A stretch of 64,000 nt of DNA. It comes from Coenobita brevimanus. Taxonomy: Eukaryota > Arthropoda > Malacostraca > Decapoda > Coenobitidae. The notes under the pieces are model-generated. The model did no database searches. It worked only from the letters and a program-made list of their open reading frames with translations, and was not told the origin of the DNA. Shown here piece after piece: positions 12,150 to 22,873 of the stretch. Every line of letters starts with the position of its first letter. Within the stretch, counting starts at the first letter, position 1. Made by a program: the position numbers and the translations under genes. The DNA lies in NCBI GenBank assembly GCA_032717465.1, contig CM064681.1, forward strand, positions 16,190,691 through 16,254,690, in the 5' to 3' direction.

Positions 12150-13075
12150 TTATTGGAAGCAGGTCACACAGACTTCGTTCTTCTGGCTGTTACAGAGGGG
12201 TTGGTGGCACGTCACACAGGTAAACTGGGTCCTGCTGTTCGTGGCTCTGGGGCAGCGATAACACCGTTTCTGCCTCCTGGGTTCGTCTGCTGGAGATTCC
12301 TCAGGCAGGTGCTGGCTCCTCACACCAAATGTGCCTCTAGGAAGGAACCTCAACTTCCCAGTGACAGTGTGGGCGACTCGTGACGTTGAATTTGCACCCA
12401 TGGCTGACGCAGCTCTCTACTGCCAACCGTAGGCTAGAATTCATCCTCCTCATGGCCTCTTTGCCTGACTTGTGTGTTGTGGATGATGTGTGAGGCATTT
12501 GTAAGAGCCAAGTTCACCCTGCCATAGAAGAAAGCACAGATGGCCACCGAAGTGTCTTCTGAAACTGCAGGATGGTGCTGCTGCAGATTGGCTGGTCAAT
12601 GGTGTCCTCGCCTCCCTTATATGTAGCATCCTGTAAAACATCTGGCGTCTGTTTTGACCTTAATCACGGTAGGCCGATGGTGGATTGTGCTCAGGAGTTG
12701 GACCTGTCTTCGCTCTTCGTTGGCTTGGTGGCAGATCAGCGTCCCTTCCTTCTCATAGTTGTAAAGAGCCACAGACTTCCCCACATCCATCCTCATGTTC
12801 AGTACATCTCTTGGCAGGTAAGGCTTGCGTTTGATGGTACCTACGAATTCAATTCATGCCTCCCAGAGTGACAAGGCCAAGGGTAGAGACGAGAACCAGT
12901 TGTCAGTAGTGACGGTTCTTCCTCGACGTGTGTCGTCCCTTGTCAATTCCACCGTGAAGTACTCCCCACGCATCCTTCCCTTAGGTAGTTCCACCGTCCC
13001 CTTGCCCAGGTAAGGCATGGCATTACACATTTAGTGGGTATTGACATCACAAACCATCACAGTCTTGAGCCCATA
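12150..13075 (-). pseudogene. piggyBac transposase, C-terminal half (broken)
   Basis: Minus-strand frames show the typical C-terminal half of a piggyBac/PGBD transposase. GRTVTTDNWFSSLPLALSLW (about 12930-12870) contains the conserved D-N-W/F-F-S/T-S catalytic block. FVGTIKRKPYLPRDVLN follows near 12840-12790. At the end, RRQKRCYRCPRATNSRTQF plus CVTCHQPLCN (12276-12175) forms the cysteine-rich zinc-binding domain that binds transposon ends. Several stops and at least two frameshifts break it. The enzyme family cuts and pastes at TTAA, and the element boundaries here agree with that. Confidence 0.85.
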
Positions 13076-13230
13076 TATCTACAAAAGAGAAAGGAAGTTG
13101 TTAGTTGTCAGCCACCACAGGTAATAACAGGTAAGTACAACATTAGCCAACACAGATAATAAAGGGGAAGTATAGCATCAGCCTCTGCAGGTACTGCAAG
13201 GTAAGTGCATCAATAAGCAGGACAGTTAAT

Positions 13231-13345
13231 AACAGGTAAGTATATCATCATATATAACAAGTAGGTATATCATCATATATACCAGGTAAGCATATCATCA
13301 TATATAACATGTAAGTATATCATCATATAACAGGTAAGTGGATCA
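13231..13345. repeat. 25-bp tandem minisatellite
   Basis: Four to five imperfect copies of a unit close to AACAGGTAAGTATATCATCA plus TATAT. It lies inside the piggyBac element. Nearly every unit contains a plus-strand GTAAGT, GTAGGT or GTAAGC, close to a 5' splice-site consensus. Confidence 0.8.
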
Positions 13346-13868
13346 TAAAGGTAAACATGGGAAATTATGGGTAGGTACCAAACAATGATAATTATATTAA
13401 TTTGTAAATACCTATAACTTCCAGCCGAAACCAAGAAAACAAATTCAAGAAAACAAAAAAAGAGAAGCACATTATAAAAAAATCTTCCTGTGGAGAAATG
13501 TGGCAAAACCGGGCAGTGGCTCCTGCTTGGTCATGTAGCCCAAGGTTCTGGCTAAGTTCCCTATTAGTCTCATTCACAATCTATAATACACTGGTCAGTA
13601 TGGCAACACATACTAAAGTGTCATGTAAGACAAAATAAGTACTTACTTGGTGCAGTGGGTTCAAAATGGCAACCATGAGTGCTGGCATGGCGAGACAGTG
13701 AGAGAGGGAGCACTACACATCTGCTCACCATTAAGGCACTTGCTCTACTAAAGTGTATGCAGACCGAGAACTGGAATATTGCTTCCCAACGCTGTGCGCA
13801 GGCTAAAAATGTGGTTTCATGCACTTCTGCTGGGCTTTTTTGGACCCAGGTTGCCATTCCAGGGTAGA

Positions 13869-14004
13869 ATCAGGAAGGACATCTAGCGCGCTGGCTTCGG
13901 ATGCTGCACCAGTACACCTATAAGCTGCAGCACCATCCTGGGCAAGTACATGGCTATGCTGACAGCCTGAGTCATCGGCATTGTGACCCAGATTGCATGC
14001 AGTG
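13869..14004 (+). pseudogene. Ty3/Gypsy RNase H C-terminus and linker, resumed after the piggyBac insertion
   Basis: The frame from 13869 reads QEGHLARWLRMLHQYTYKLQ, then HHPGQVHGYADSLSHRHCD. This is the conserved end of Gypsy RNase H (R-W-L...H.PG..H..AD.LSR). It is cut at 14004 by the TA target of the Tigger-like element, and integrase sequence follows after 15027. Confidence 0.85.
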
Positions 14005-14720
14005 TACAGTGTGATCTCGCATCTAAAGAGTTCACATCTAATGAATTCGCATCTAACGACACTATTGGACCTCTACCCATATTTGTATCTAATGAGGAAG
14101 TTTTGAATCTAACAAAAAAAATCCTGGGCGTGCAGTTCAAATCTGCCGCCACCTTGGCTGAGTGCGTGATGTCATTGGCTGAAGAGATGGTGGAAGATGC
14201 AGAGCTTGAGTTGATGGCAGAAGAAAAGGAAAGCAAAGAAGAAAAAAAAACAAATGTTATGGCTGGCTACATGTCTAGAAAGATTACCGATCTGGCACAA
14301 ATGGAAGCGTTTCTGTATGTTACTGGCGCATCAGAGTCTCTGTGGGTGGGAAAGGTGTTACCTTTGGTATAGAAACTAAACCAGGAGCTCAGTGAAACCT
14401 ATGCAAAGAAAGTGAATGAAAGAAGACAAACAGTTGTCACCGAATATTTAAACAAACGCCGTGAGCTTGGGGAAGTTGTGGCAAATCTCGATGGAAATGA
14501 AGGACAAGAGTCTGTGAGTGATGATGATGAGAACATAGAGAATCTTCTTGGTGACATTCCTGATGACTTTTCTGGATTTGTTGGGAAGGAAAAGAATGCA
14601 GATGAAATGATAACAAAACTCAGGGAGGTATCGCAAGAGGCAGTGGAGAGCGAGAGGAGGGAGGAGGGTGGTGGTGGTGGTGGCGTTGGTGAGGAGGAGG
14701 GAGGAGGAGCGGCCCAGTAG
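13983..14720 (+). pseudogene. acidic ORF remnant inside the Tigger-like element
   Basis: Two plus-strand frames follow one another: 13983-14372 (starting in flanking Gypsy DNA) and 14412-14720. They read LTKKILGVQFKSAATLAECV, a Glu-rich stretch, then LNQELSETYAKKVNERRQTV and a DDDE-rich tail ending in a polyglycine run. The pattern of a partner-binding acidic tail followed by an L-x-x-x-L-x-x-Y-Lys-rich segment is compatible with the extreme C-terminus of Tigger/jerky-type transposases. I do not see the catalytic DDE core or a CENP-B-type DNA-binding domain. The function as a transposase tail is an inference from its position inside the TIRs. Confidence 0.4.
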
Positions 14721-15024
14721 CTTCCCTTCCCGCCTCGGATACCACCTTTCGTCTTACCCATGTACCTTATTCATCATTCATGGGTGAGTTATCCACATTA
14801 TTTCTTCTTTATTTTAGATTACATATCACTGTGTATGATTATATGACTTAAATTAATTCCAATAACTTACATAATGAGTGAAAATAGGGTCAAAATAGGG
14901 TTTCGGTCCAATTTTTTTACCTATTATAATTTTCTCCATATGTTTATATATTTGCATCTAACAAATTCGCATCTAACGAGTGTTTTTTTGGTACCTATTA
15001 CTCATTAGATGAGAGACCTTACTG
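14007..15024 (+). mobile_element. Tigger/pogo-like DNA transposon, 1018 bp, with terminal inverted repeats
   Basis: The left end reads CAGTGTGATCTCGCATCTAA, and the right end read on the opposite strand is CAGTAAGGTCTCTCATCTAA. The termini are therefore imperfect inverted repeats of about 24 bp flanked on both sides by TA (14005-14006 and 15025-15026), the target duplication of the Tc1/mariner superfamily. Further CGCATCTAAC repeats lie just inside both ends. CAGT termini are usual for Tigger/pogo elements. The length is well below that of a full Tigger, so this is an internally deleted copy. It interrupts the Ty3/Gypsy pol region. Confidence 0.85.
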
Positions 15025-15059
15025 TAGCGTGAGAGAAGATCGTAGCAAGAAATGCATAC

Positions 15060-16100
15060 TGCAGTGACAGGGGCCAGCGTCAGATGAAGAAGACCTGAAG
15101 AATATGAAGATGGAGGATGTAGATTTACAATGCTAGAGTGGCTGCAGCAGAGTACAGTGCGACCATCTTGGGAAGAGATTTCCAGATTCAGCCCTGCAAC
15201 TAAGAGCTACTGGAGTCAATGGGACCTTCTTCATTTGAACAACGGACTACTGGAACTTCAGTGGGAGACACCCGGTGGTCCCAGCAGGTATTGGCAACTG
15301 ATGGTTCTGAAAAAAAATGAGGTCTAAGATCTTGGATGAATCCCATAAGAAGATCACTAGTGAGCACCTGGAAGTGTCAAAAACTTTAAGTCTCCTGTGA
15401 CAAAGGTTCAACTGGACTGGCATGTGGCAGGATGTTGAAGAGTGGTGTCAGGCCTGTGATGTATGCTGAGCCAAGGAGGGACCCAAGAAACGTGGTTGCA
15501 CCCCGCTTCAGCTGTACCAAATGGGTGCACCAATGTAAAAAGTTGCGGTGGACATTGCTGGATCTCTGCCACTCACTGGTAGAGGAAACCAATATATGTT
15601 GCCATGGACTACTTCACAAAGTGGCCAGAAGCCTATGCCGTCCCCAGTCAAGAGGCTGGGACTGTTGCTATTGGTAGACCAGTTTTTCTGTCATTCTGAG
15701 ATGCCACAAGAGCTAAATTCAGACCCTAGTAGAAACTTCGAGTCTGCTGTGTTCCGTGAGTGCTGCAAGTTACTGTGGATCAAGCAGACCAGGCTGGACC
15801 CTGGGACAGGAACTGGCCAAGTACTGTGTAGAGGGACAAAGTGAATTCGACCAGAAATTACCTGCATTGCTGATGGCTTATCGGTCATCATCCCATGAGT
15901 CTACCGGCTACACCCCTGCAAAACTGATGTTGGGCCACAAATTACGATTGCCAGTTGATATGTTAGTGGGAAGACTACTTGGTGAAGAGCTGCCTACGGA
16001 CACCTCCAGCTATGCGAAGCAACTTCAGGAGAGACTGGCTGAGGTACATCATTCTAGAGGCTCTGAAGTTTTCAGGCAAAATGATGAAGCACAAATATGA
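15060..16100 (+). pseudogene. Ty3/Gypsy integrase (broken)
   Basis: Fragments across frames show the zinc-binding end WCQACDVC near 15445, then VAVDIAGSLPLTGRGNQYML and DYFTKWPEAYAVP (core, first catalytic Asp region, 15545-15650). The frame 15756-16100 covers the late core: FDQKLPALLMAYRSSSHEST, GYTPAKLMLGHKLRLPVD. At least four frameshifts and several stops are present. Integrase inserts the element cDNA into the host chromosome. It follows RNase H here, the regular order for Ty3/Gypsy, unlike the elements at 47-64 kb. Confidence 0.85.
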
Positions 16101-16401
16101 TGCCAAGGCAAGTGAGGTGAGCTTCAAGGATGGTGACAGAGTTTGGCTGTACTATCCTCAGGTGAAGAAAGGACAGTCACGGAAGCTACAGAGCCAATGG
16201 GATGGGCCCTGCACTGTGAAGGACCACTTGTCAAACATGACGTACCAGATTCGGGGAGGTGGGAAGTCTCATCCAAAGATGGCGCACGTAAATCGTCTTT
16301 GGCGGTGCCATGGGCCAGGACAGTACAGCTGGGACGTCTCCGAAGAATCGTGCACACCCATAGCCAATGATGTTGAGGAGGATCGAGGAGCTGAATCATG
16401 A
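16080..16401 (+). pseudogene. integrase C-terminal (GPY/F-type) module
   Basis: The frame 15979-16401 contains KYDAKASEVSFKDGDRVWLY, then QSQWDGPCTVKDHLSNMTYQ and HVNRLWRC. This is the SH3-like C-terminal module of Gypsy integrases (normally GPY/F, here GPC). The stop at 16399 ends the pol ORF about 230 bp before the LTR. No chromodomain is evident. Confidence 0.8.
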
Positions 16402-16630
16402 GAGGATGATGACTGTTTCCCAAGAGAAGAAATGAACCAGGGAGAGGGTCGAGTCTTTCCAGGAGTGGACTATGTGGAGAAGCAGGGACGTCGTTGGAAG
16501 AGGCATAGGAGAAGACCTGATAAGTTGAAGTATTACTTTGTGTATGATTAGATGTTTCATTAGGATTAATGATTATGCTTGTAGGTACTGTGTAGTTTTG
16601 TGGGGACGACAATAGGACTAGGGAGTGGGC

Positions 16631-17480
16631 TGTGTTGAGAAGAGAGATTTCCTAGATAGGAAGTACGGAAGGTTCTCAGTAAAGTTCTTGTATTTTTCAT
16701 TTACGAGTCAAAGTTGCTAGTTAGCCTGCTATTTGTGAGCTGAGACAATTTGTAAAGTCATTACATTTTGTGTTTTTCTCTCTATTATGTTTTATTAATG
16801 TGATTGTTTGTTAAATTGTGTTATTTTATATCAGTTTGTATAGTAAATGGTTTGGAGTGTTACGTAGCGTAGGAAAACTTGGGGGTATTTTGAATGTCTC
16901 TGACTTTTTTTTTCTATGTGTCCGACTCTGGGCAAAGGCTTCGAGGCCTATTTCTCGGGGGCAGTGACCTATCTCAAGGCCCAGTAGTCCTCCTATACCT
17001 CCACATGTCACCACATCGGCGCTAACACCCACCTTCCATGTTGAATACATACTAGGGCTGTCTCATACAGGATTGGTGTATTGGAATGTCTCTGATTGGT
17101 AACTGTTGTTCCTTCGATAGTGTATTAGAATTCTGGAGAAGTTGGAAGGCTGGTAAAGGAGGTGGAAAAGCCCAGGGGAGTCAGTCTCATTTTAGTTTTT
17201 AGTCTCAGCGCAGTTCAGTGTCAGTGCTGCCTAGTGATGATTGTATAGCTCCAGTACTTGTGAAAACAGTGAAGTGTAGTTGGCAAGCACTGAGTGTAAT
17301 TATTTGGTGAATAAAGACCGCGAACTTGAGAAACCAGTGTTTATTTACCATGCTTGACCCGATCTTGTTGTTGCACACGGAGAAGGGTGACCATAGGAAG
17401 AACAACTCACTGAGCAATGTCCTTTCTATGCTAAACTACTGCTGTTGGAGCCTGTGGCATTTTGGGACAGGGATGTAACA
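16631..17480 (+). repeat. putative 3' LTR of the Ty3/Gypsy remnant
   Basis: The segment starts TGTGTTGAGAAG and ends GATGTAACA (5'-TGT...ACA-3'). It is preceded by a purine-rich run, GGACTAGGGAGTGGG (16615-16629), suited to a polypurine tract. It contains AATAAA at about 17311, a possible polyadenylation signal. It also holds a 165-bp SINE fragment. No 5' LTR partner is in the window, so the boundaries rest on termini and position only. Confidence 0.6.
16905..17072 (-). mobile_element. 5'-truncated copy of the tRNA-derived SINE seen at 43786-44153
   Basis: From the T-run at 16905-16914, through 'gtgtccgactctgggcaaag', to 'gaatacatactagggctgtc', this closely matches 43800-43965. Read on the minus strand it is the SINE body ending in a short A tail. 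The tRNA-like head is absent. It lies inside the LTR, so it inserted after the LTR formed. Confidence 0.8.
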
Positions 17481-19411
17481 ACAGTTTTCTGAATGAGCGC
17501 TTTTCGCTTAATTTCCTTCATCCTTCTCCTCTTCCAGCTGAAAACAAGCCTTTCGTTCCCCACCCACAGCAAACCGTGGAATGGGAAAAAGAATACCAAT
17601 GCACAAATCCGGAATTATAAGTCATTTGCATAAATGCAGCACGGACAACGAAAACTAGTGCTGAGGTCGTGAATGTTCAGGCCTGTGGCTCGCAGAATGA
17701 TTGTTTGGCCCAAAATATTGGGCAACTATATCGACTCCCCGAGTGGTTCACATAAGGATGTATTAATGAATGGAAACTTACGTGAAAAGATAACGAAACA
17801 ATATAAGAAAGAGAATGTTTCAGCCCCATCTTCTTCATCGTCTTGTTTTTCTCGGTAATACTTGGGAAAGAGCAAAAGATACGAGGATTATCCCTAGTGC
17901 GCTAAGTGAAATAGGCATCATCTCTTTTAAATGGTTACTGGACATATGATCCATATAATGTGCTTCATAATGATTTTTGGAAGAAACAAAAGTTCGTATA
18001 TGAAAAGGAAAAAAAAGTGAGTGAGTACCAACGGAGAAATATATACTACTCGCATCTCGATACATTGTTTATCCATCTCTCTAATCCCTTATCAAAGATT
18101 CAACTTCTACAGCTTCCACGTCTCATTGATTCCCACATTCACTTAGAAAATCTACCTTCTTCTTGATCTTCCACATTTCCCGCTACTATTTATCACAGTT
18201 ATACATACTTTTTTTCAACACCTTACCTCAAGCAGACTCTTTGTTAATACTACAAAGACCCTTTTAAAATCCTATTGTAATGGTGGACTGAAATTTATGA
18301 AGGTTAGGCTTTGTTATTCAAAAGTATTTCAATGTAAGGTTCATGTGTGCCACAAGAAAGGAAAGCAGACTGACCGATCATAGATGGAAAATGATGGTCC
18401 GGTTTCAACTCTGAAATAATATCGTTCACAACAATATCTTCAATAACCTCAAAATGATCTATGTATTTCTTTAGTTCACATTTTCTCTGAAAGAACGAGT
18501 CTAGATGCCTAATGTATTACTGAAATGTAAGGGCAAGCGGTGTGGAACTAAAGAATGAAGTTCGTTGCACATATGTGATCGATGGAGACTTTCACCCATG
18601 CTAACTAAAATTCCACTGCTAATCTACTAGCGTCTGTTAAGCAGTTTTAACAACGGTGGATGACAAGCACATGAAGGAATCAAGTTGCAGTGACAGATAC
18701 GAGTACTGAACTTTTGATATACAGGGCGATTAAAATAAAAACAAATATTTTGGTTTCATAGCAGATGGGCGACTAAGGAAGATAAATATTAATACTTTAC
18801 ATTATGGCCATATTCTATCTGAACGCTTTCAGCTGGCTGACGTGTAACTGTTATTCTTGCAACCACCATGGAAACATGGTTGGTAAGGTCTGAGGTTGGA
18901 GGAGAGAGTGCACGAACTCGCCAATGTCCTTATCAGTAAGGTGAGAACAGATGTTTACATCATCTTACGATCCTAAATGCTGTTTGATAATGATGAAGTG
19001 AAGAGGTAAGTAAGAATGATTAATCTCGGTCCTTAAATCTTTATTATAGTGAATACAACTACATAAGTACAAAATTCTATACCCTCAGAGCCTTTCTTTA
19101 ATTATAATACCTTAGGTGCTTAGTGGGGTGTGCTGCATGAACGTGATTTCGTGTGGTATTGTGTGGTCCAGTGTTGTGTGAAATGGCTTCACTAAAGATG
19201 CTAAAGTCTGCATAAGCGAAGAACCTCTTGTCCGAAAATCATTCGTAAGACACAAACAGCCAGGGTCGCTTTAGGAGATATTGGGATGACTTACCTGAAT
19301 GACAATGGGAGAGCCTTCGTATTCAACAATTTCATAACAGTCTATCTACGGAACTATGGACGGCGTGTGTTAGATTTCAATATTATAAATGGATTAACAG
19401 ACAGAGTGATT
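17481..19411. other. no gene recognised
   Basis: No transposon protein is recognisable. A possible element end (ACAGGGCGATTAAAATAAAA near 18721) has no partner that I could find. T-runs occur at 19567-19588 and 19661-19670, the latter inside the mariner that follows. Confidence 0.5.
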
Positions 19412-19413
19412 TA

Positions 19414-20730
19414 CGAGGGTGGACTCCCAAAACTCCCGGAATAGATCGATAGTGCAAGAAAAACAAGTAGTTCCTCGTTGCAGCAGTATGCACCAATTGC
19501 ATGTAGTCTGTTGAATCACTCTCCACGTGGTATCTCACTGGGAGGGTTGAGTCCGTATTTCTGGCTTTTTTTTTTTTTTTTTTTTTTTGCGCGAGTGACT
19601 TCTGTGGTTTTCATCTTGAAACCACGATGGCAGATTTGAATGAGTAATGGGTGTGCTTTTTTTTTTTTCTTTCTTTGCTTGGGAAAACCGCGGCTTAGGC
19701 AATGACAATATTTGAGGAAGAGACTAAGAAAAAAAAAAAAAGTGCGAATGGTGCGCGCATTTTAAGAAGGCAACATGTCAGTTAAAGACTAGTTGAAGAC
19801 TGTTCTTATTTTAGCAGTCCCTCGATCTCTCAAATAGATGAGAAAAGCGAGAAAATTCGACTGGCAATTTTGGAAGATCGTCGTCGCATTATTGACGAAC
19901 TAGTAGAGACGACGGATATTTCTTGGCAGTCAGTCCTACGGATTTTGACAAGATCTTGGCATGTACAGAGTCACAACAAAATTCGTTCCATGTCTTCTAG
20001 CAGGAGATGAGAAAGCAAAACGTGTGTTAGAACTTGGAGGAACAGCTGAGAAATGACCCAGAACTTCTTTCAAATGTCATTGCGGGTGACGAGACCTGGA
20101 TTTACAGGTATGACCCCGAAACCAAGCAGCAATTCAGTCAGCAGAAGACACCGATATCTCCAAGACTGGAAAAAGCACATCAGGTCAGGTCAAATCAGGA
20201 CAATGCTGATTTTTTCTTACCAATGAAGTAGTTCTCCATAGAGAATTTCTTCTCCATGGACAGACTGTGAACCAGTAGTTTTACATTATTGTGTTAAGGC
20301 GTCTACGGGAAAGCATCAGGCACAAACGTCAAGAGAAGTGGCGCATCCAGATATGGTTATCACATCATGACAACGTCCAATCACAGCACGTTGTTGTTTC
20401 AGCATTTTTTGGCCAAAAACAACGTCGCTGTTGCTCGGCACTCCCCATACTCTCCAGATCTCGCTCCCTGTGATTTTTCCTTCTTCGCCAACATTAAGCT
20501 TTACCTGAAATACAGAAAAATTGACAACTTAGGAAAAAAAAACCGCAGGGAATTCCAGACAAGGTGACAAAAGACGAGTATAGGAAATGTTTCCAGGAAT
20601 GGGAAGTGCGCTGTTACTAGTGAATAGTTTCTCAAGGGAAGTACTTTGAAGGGAACTAAATTGATTTTTTTTTAAGCTTTGTAACGAATTTTTGTTTTAA
20701 CTATTCCAGGAAACTTGGGGACCCCCCTCG
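19414..20730 (+). mobile_element. mariner-like element (1317 bp) with terminal inverted repeats
   Basis: The left end CGAGGGTGGACTCCCAAAAC and the right end read inward, CGAGGGGGGTCCCCAAGTTT, are imperfect inverted repeats, and both continue with a GGAATAG stretch. The length is normal for mariner (about 1.3 kb). The left flank is TA; the right flank is TT, an eroded TA. The transposase lies on the plus strand between them. Confidence 0.85.
19790..20620 (+). pseudogene. mariner transposase (broken)
   Basis: The fragments follow the mariner order. An N-terminal helix-turn-helix-like part sits around 19880-19990 (ELVETTDISWQSVLRILT). DPELLSNVIAGDETWIYRYD at 20047-20106 carries the first catalytic Asp. 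KTPISPRLEKAHQVRSNQ comes next. The late block ARHSPYSPDLAPCDFSFF near 20430-20490 carries the last catalytic Asp region (mariner DD34D). Internal stops and frameshifts break it. The enzyme class moves elements into TA sites. Confidence 0.88.
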
Positions 20731-20774
20731 TTCACATACATTCATGCAAACACATATTTCTTATAATATACATC

Positions 20775-20778
<4 letters not shown>

Positions 20779-20829
<51 letters not shown>

Positions 20830-20880
20830 AGAGAGAAAAAAATAGATAGACAGATAGATAGATAGATAGATAGACAGATA
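20779..20880. repeat. (TA)n followed by (GATA)n microsatellite
   Basis: About 24 TA units, then AGATAGATAGATAGAT-type repeats to about 20880. It sits 50 bp beyond the mariner end. Confidence 0.95.
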
Positions 20881-20939
20881 TACAAAATAACCACAGGAGA
20901 AATGAAAGTTGCGACAATGAGTACCTTCGTATCTTACAT

Positions 20940-21390
20940 CTCAAGAGTGATGCAAGGACGAAAAGGATAGAGGTCTTTTATACACACACACCAGGAAGTG
21001 GCACATAGAACAAAGGACGACCTGAAATTAAAATGAGCGACACACAAAACAACAGGTACCTGATGTTTTTCCTTGGGGATGCACCTGACAAAAGGGGGTA
21101 AATACTGCTGCTTAACTTAAGAACATAGAGGATTAATGTTCGGTGTGTTCCACACAGGCGTGACTGTACAACCAGAAGACAAGGATACAATCAGTTGTTA
21201 GTCTGGGGGGTATTGCTTTTAAATTAATTTAGTTAACAATTAAATTTATTAAACTTAGAATGACCATAGCTCATGTTTACATTCATTTTCTATGTGCCAG
21301 AAGTTAGGCAAGATTCTATTACATTTTTTTTTTATCAAAGCTTTTCAATCTTGCTAGAATCTTAGAGCCTACCCAGTCAGTATGGTAATT
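20940..21390. other. no gene recognised
   Basis: Unremarkable AT-rich DNA between a microsatellite and the Penelope-like element. Confidence 0.5.
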
Positions 21391-21391
21391 A

Positions 21392-22590
21392 ATGAATGCT
21401 TTGTTCTGCAATAAACCACTACTCTGTGCAGCTGCTTCTACACCGTATTTATGTTCGTTTCAGCACAAAGCATCCACTGATCACCACATTGACAGGGCAG
21501 GCTCTAAGATTGTAGTTCCTGTAGACAAGACGATTGACTACATGCTCGACCGTGTATACCGCTGCAAAAGACACCAAGCCCCTCGACATCCCAGAGAAGG
21601 CCTTGAAGAATATGCTGGAGCTCTGCACGAAAGAAGCACCTTTCACTTGCCCAAGTGGTCAGAAACAGATCTACGGTGTAGCAATGGGCATTCCCCTCGG
21701 AGTCCTGTTCGCTAATTTCTACGTGGGGACCATCGAATCGAAACTCCTAGATACTAGCCACCCCTGCCTATACTGCTGCTATGTCGACGACATCTTCGTT
21801 CGTATCAAGGACCTTCAGGAGCTCCAGGACCTCAGACAGGGCTTCAGCGATGTCTCTGGACTTAACTTCATCTATGAAAACGCCAACAACGGAAGCCTTC
21901 CATTCCTTGACATACTCTTCACTAAACACAACGTAGGATTCAAGACTACAATATTCACTAAGCCCACGAACAAAGGACTGCCTGGATGGAGATAGTGAGT
22001 GCGGCAGACGTTACCTGCTCTCCACCATCAGCCTACATAAGGACAGCCCTTTCTGGAAAGATGACCACCAGGAACTAGATCACTTAACTCAAGTCTTCAT
22101 TAACAATGGCTACACTGACACTGACATACTTACGAGACACATGGACAAATGGTATACTCACCAAAACACCACTACACCCACAACCGATGAACACATCAAG
22201 ATATACTAGAGAATCCACATGTCTACAGGCTACAGGACAGATGAGAAGATCATCAAGGACATTGTATACAGAAATGTACACCCTACAGACCTGGAACAAC
22301 ACATTGCCCTCATCATCTACAAAACAAAGAGAACAGCCCACCTTCTGCTTTGTAACCGACCCAGCGTGACCAAGATGCCCCTTCAGGAGGACCATGTTAT
22401 TTACCAGCCTAACTGCAACAGTGAGGAGTGCAAACCTCACTCATACATTGGAATGACTTGGACCAGACTATCGAGGTGCCTCACCTGTCACCTGCAGAAT
22501 GGAACCATGAAGAACCACTACGCCACCCTACACACATCCCGCCTGACACAAGACTTGCATGAAATCATTGAAATAATAGACAGGAAATAA
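21392..22590 (+). pseudogene. Penelope-like element: reverse transcriptase plus GIY-YIG endonuclease (broken)
   Basis: The frame 21534-21995 carries the Penelope RT: YGVAMGIPLGVLFANFYVGT, then CYVDDIFVRI (catalytic YVDD, about 21778-21807), then GLNFIYENANNGSLPFLDIL. The preceding frame 21392-21715 holds upstream RT text. The frame 22219-22590 carries the C-terminal part: KTKRTAHLLLCN, a cysteine-bearing stretch, then HSYIGMTWTRLSRCLTCHLQ, whose YIG belongs to the GIY-YIG nuclease that nicks the target in endonuclease-positive Penelope elements. The stop at 22588 ends it. A frameshift and stops near 21995 and 22208 inactivate it. The telomerase-like RT group is widespread in arthropods. Confidence 0.88.
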
Positions 22591-22790
22591 GACCCTCACC
22601 GGCTCTTGTTTCTGGAGGCAACGTACTGTACATTATCAAAAAACAACCTACAATAAACACACAAGTCGAAGATTTTCAAGTCCTACTATGATGAAAACGC
22701 CACATAAGCTTAACCAATGAAACAGCCAATGAGCAATCAGCTTAGCTGATCAGCTCCACCCACCTGTCTCCGCTTGATTCACCTGTATCA

Positions 22791-22826
22791 TATATAAGCA
22801 GCCACCCACGACAAAACCTTCAGGTC
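22791..22826 (+). promoter_or_regulatory. TATA box and initiator-like pair upstream of the cold-shock ORF
   Basis: TATATAAG at 22791-22798 is followed 31 bp after its first T by TTCAGGTC (A at 22822), close to an arthropod initiator (TCAGT). The spacing is what a TATA-driven RNA polymerase II promoter needs. A start there would give a 52-base leader ahead of the ATG at 22874. This is a sequence match only. Confidence 0.45.
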
Positions 22827-22831
22827 CCGAT

Positions 22832-22860
22832 AGAGAGGGAGAGAGAGAGAGAGAGAGAGG
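22832..22860. repeat. (GA)n microsatellite
   Basis: Run of GA units between the putative start site and the ATG of the cold-shock ORF. Confidence 0.9.
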
Positions 22861-22873
22861 ATGACCGACAGCC

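Larger units (their letters stand above)
11657..13864 (-). mobile_element. piggyBac-like DNA transposon inserted in Ty3/Gypsy RNase H
   Basis: The left end follows TTAA (11653-11656) and begins CCCTGGAAAGTAGCC. The right end, read inward on the other strand, begins CCCTGGAATGGCAACC, so the termini are inverted repeats starting CCCTGGAA. The right target copy (13865-13868) reads TAGA, an eroded TTAA. The flanking Gypsy RNase H frame stops at the left end and picks up after the right end. Inside is a minus-strand transposase C-terminal half. The N-terminal half is missing, so this 2.2-kb copy is internally deleted. Confidence 0.85.
9980..17480 (+). mobile_element. Ty3/Gypsy retrotransposon remnant, 5'-truncated, with two nested DNA transposons
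   Basis: In order on the plus strand: the protease-to-RT linker (about 10040-10540), reverse transcriptase (10540-11130), RNase H (11400-11655, resuming at 13869-13985), integrase (15060-16100), a C-terminal integrase module (16080-16330), a purine-rich stretch at 16612-16629 and a 3' LTR (16631-17480). This is the normal Ty3/Gypsy order with RT before integrase. A piggyBac element splits RNase H at a TTAA, and a Tigger-like element splits the following linker at a TA. Many stops and frameshifts are present. Gag, the protease core and the 5' LTR are not visible. Confidence 0.85.

Noticed and set aside
18721..19411. Possible transposon starting ACAGGGCGATTAAAATAAAA
   Set aside because: No matching opposite end and no recognisable transposase before the mariner element starts.
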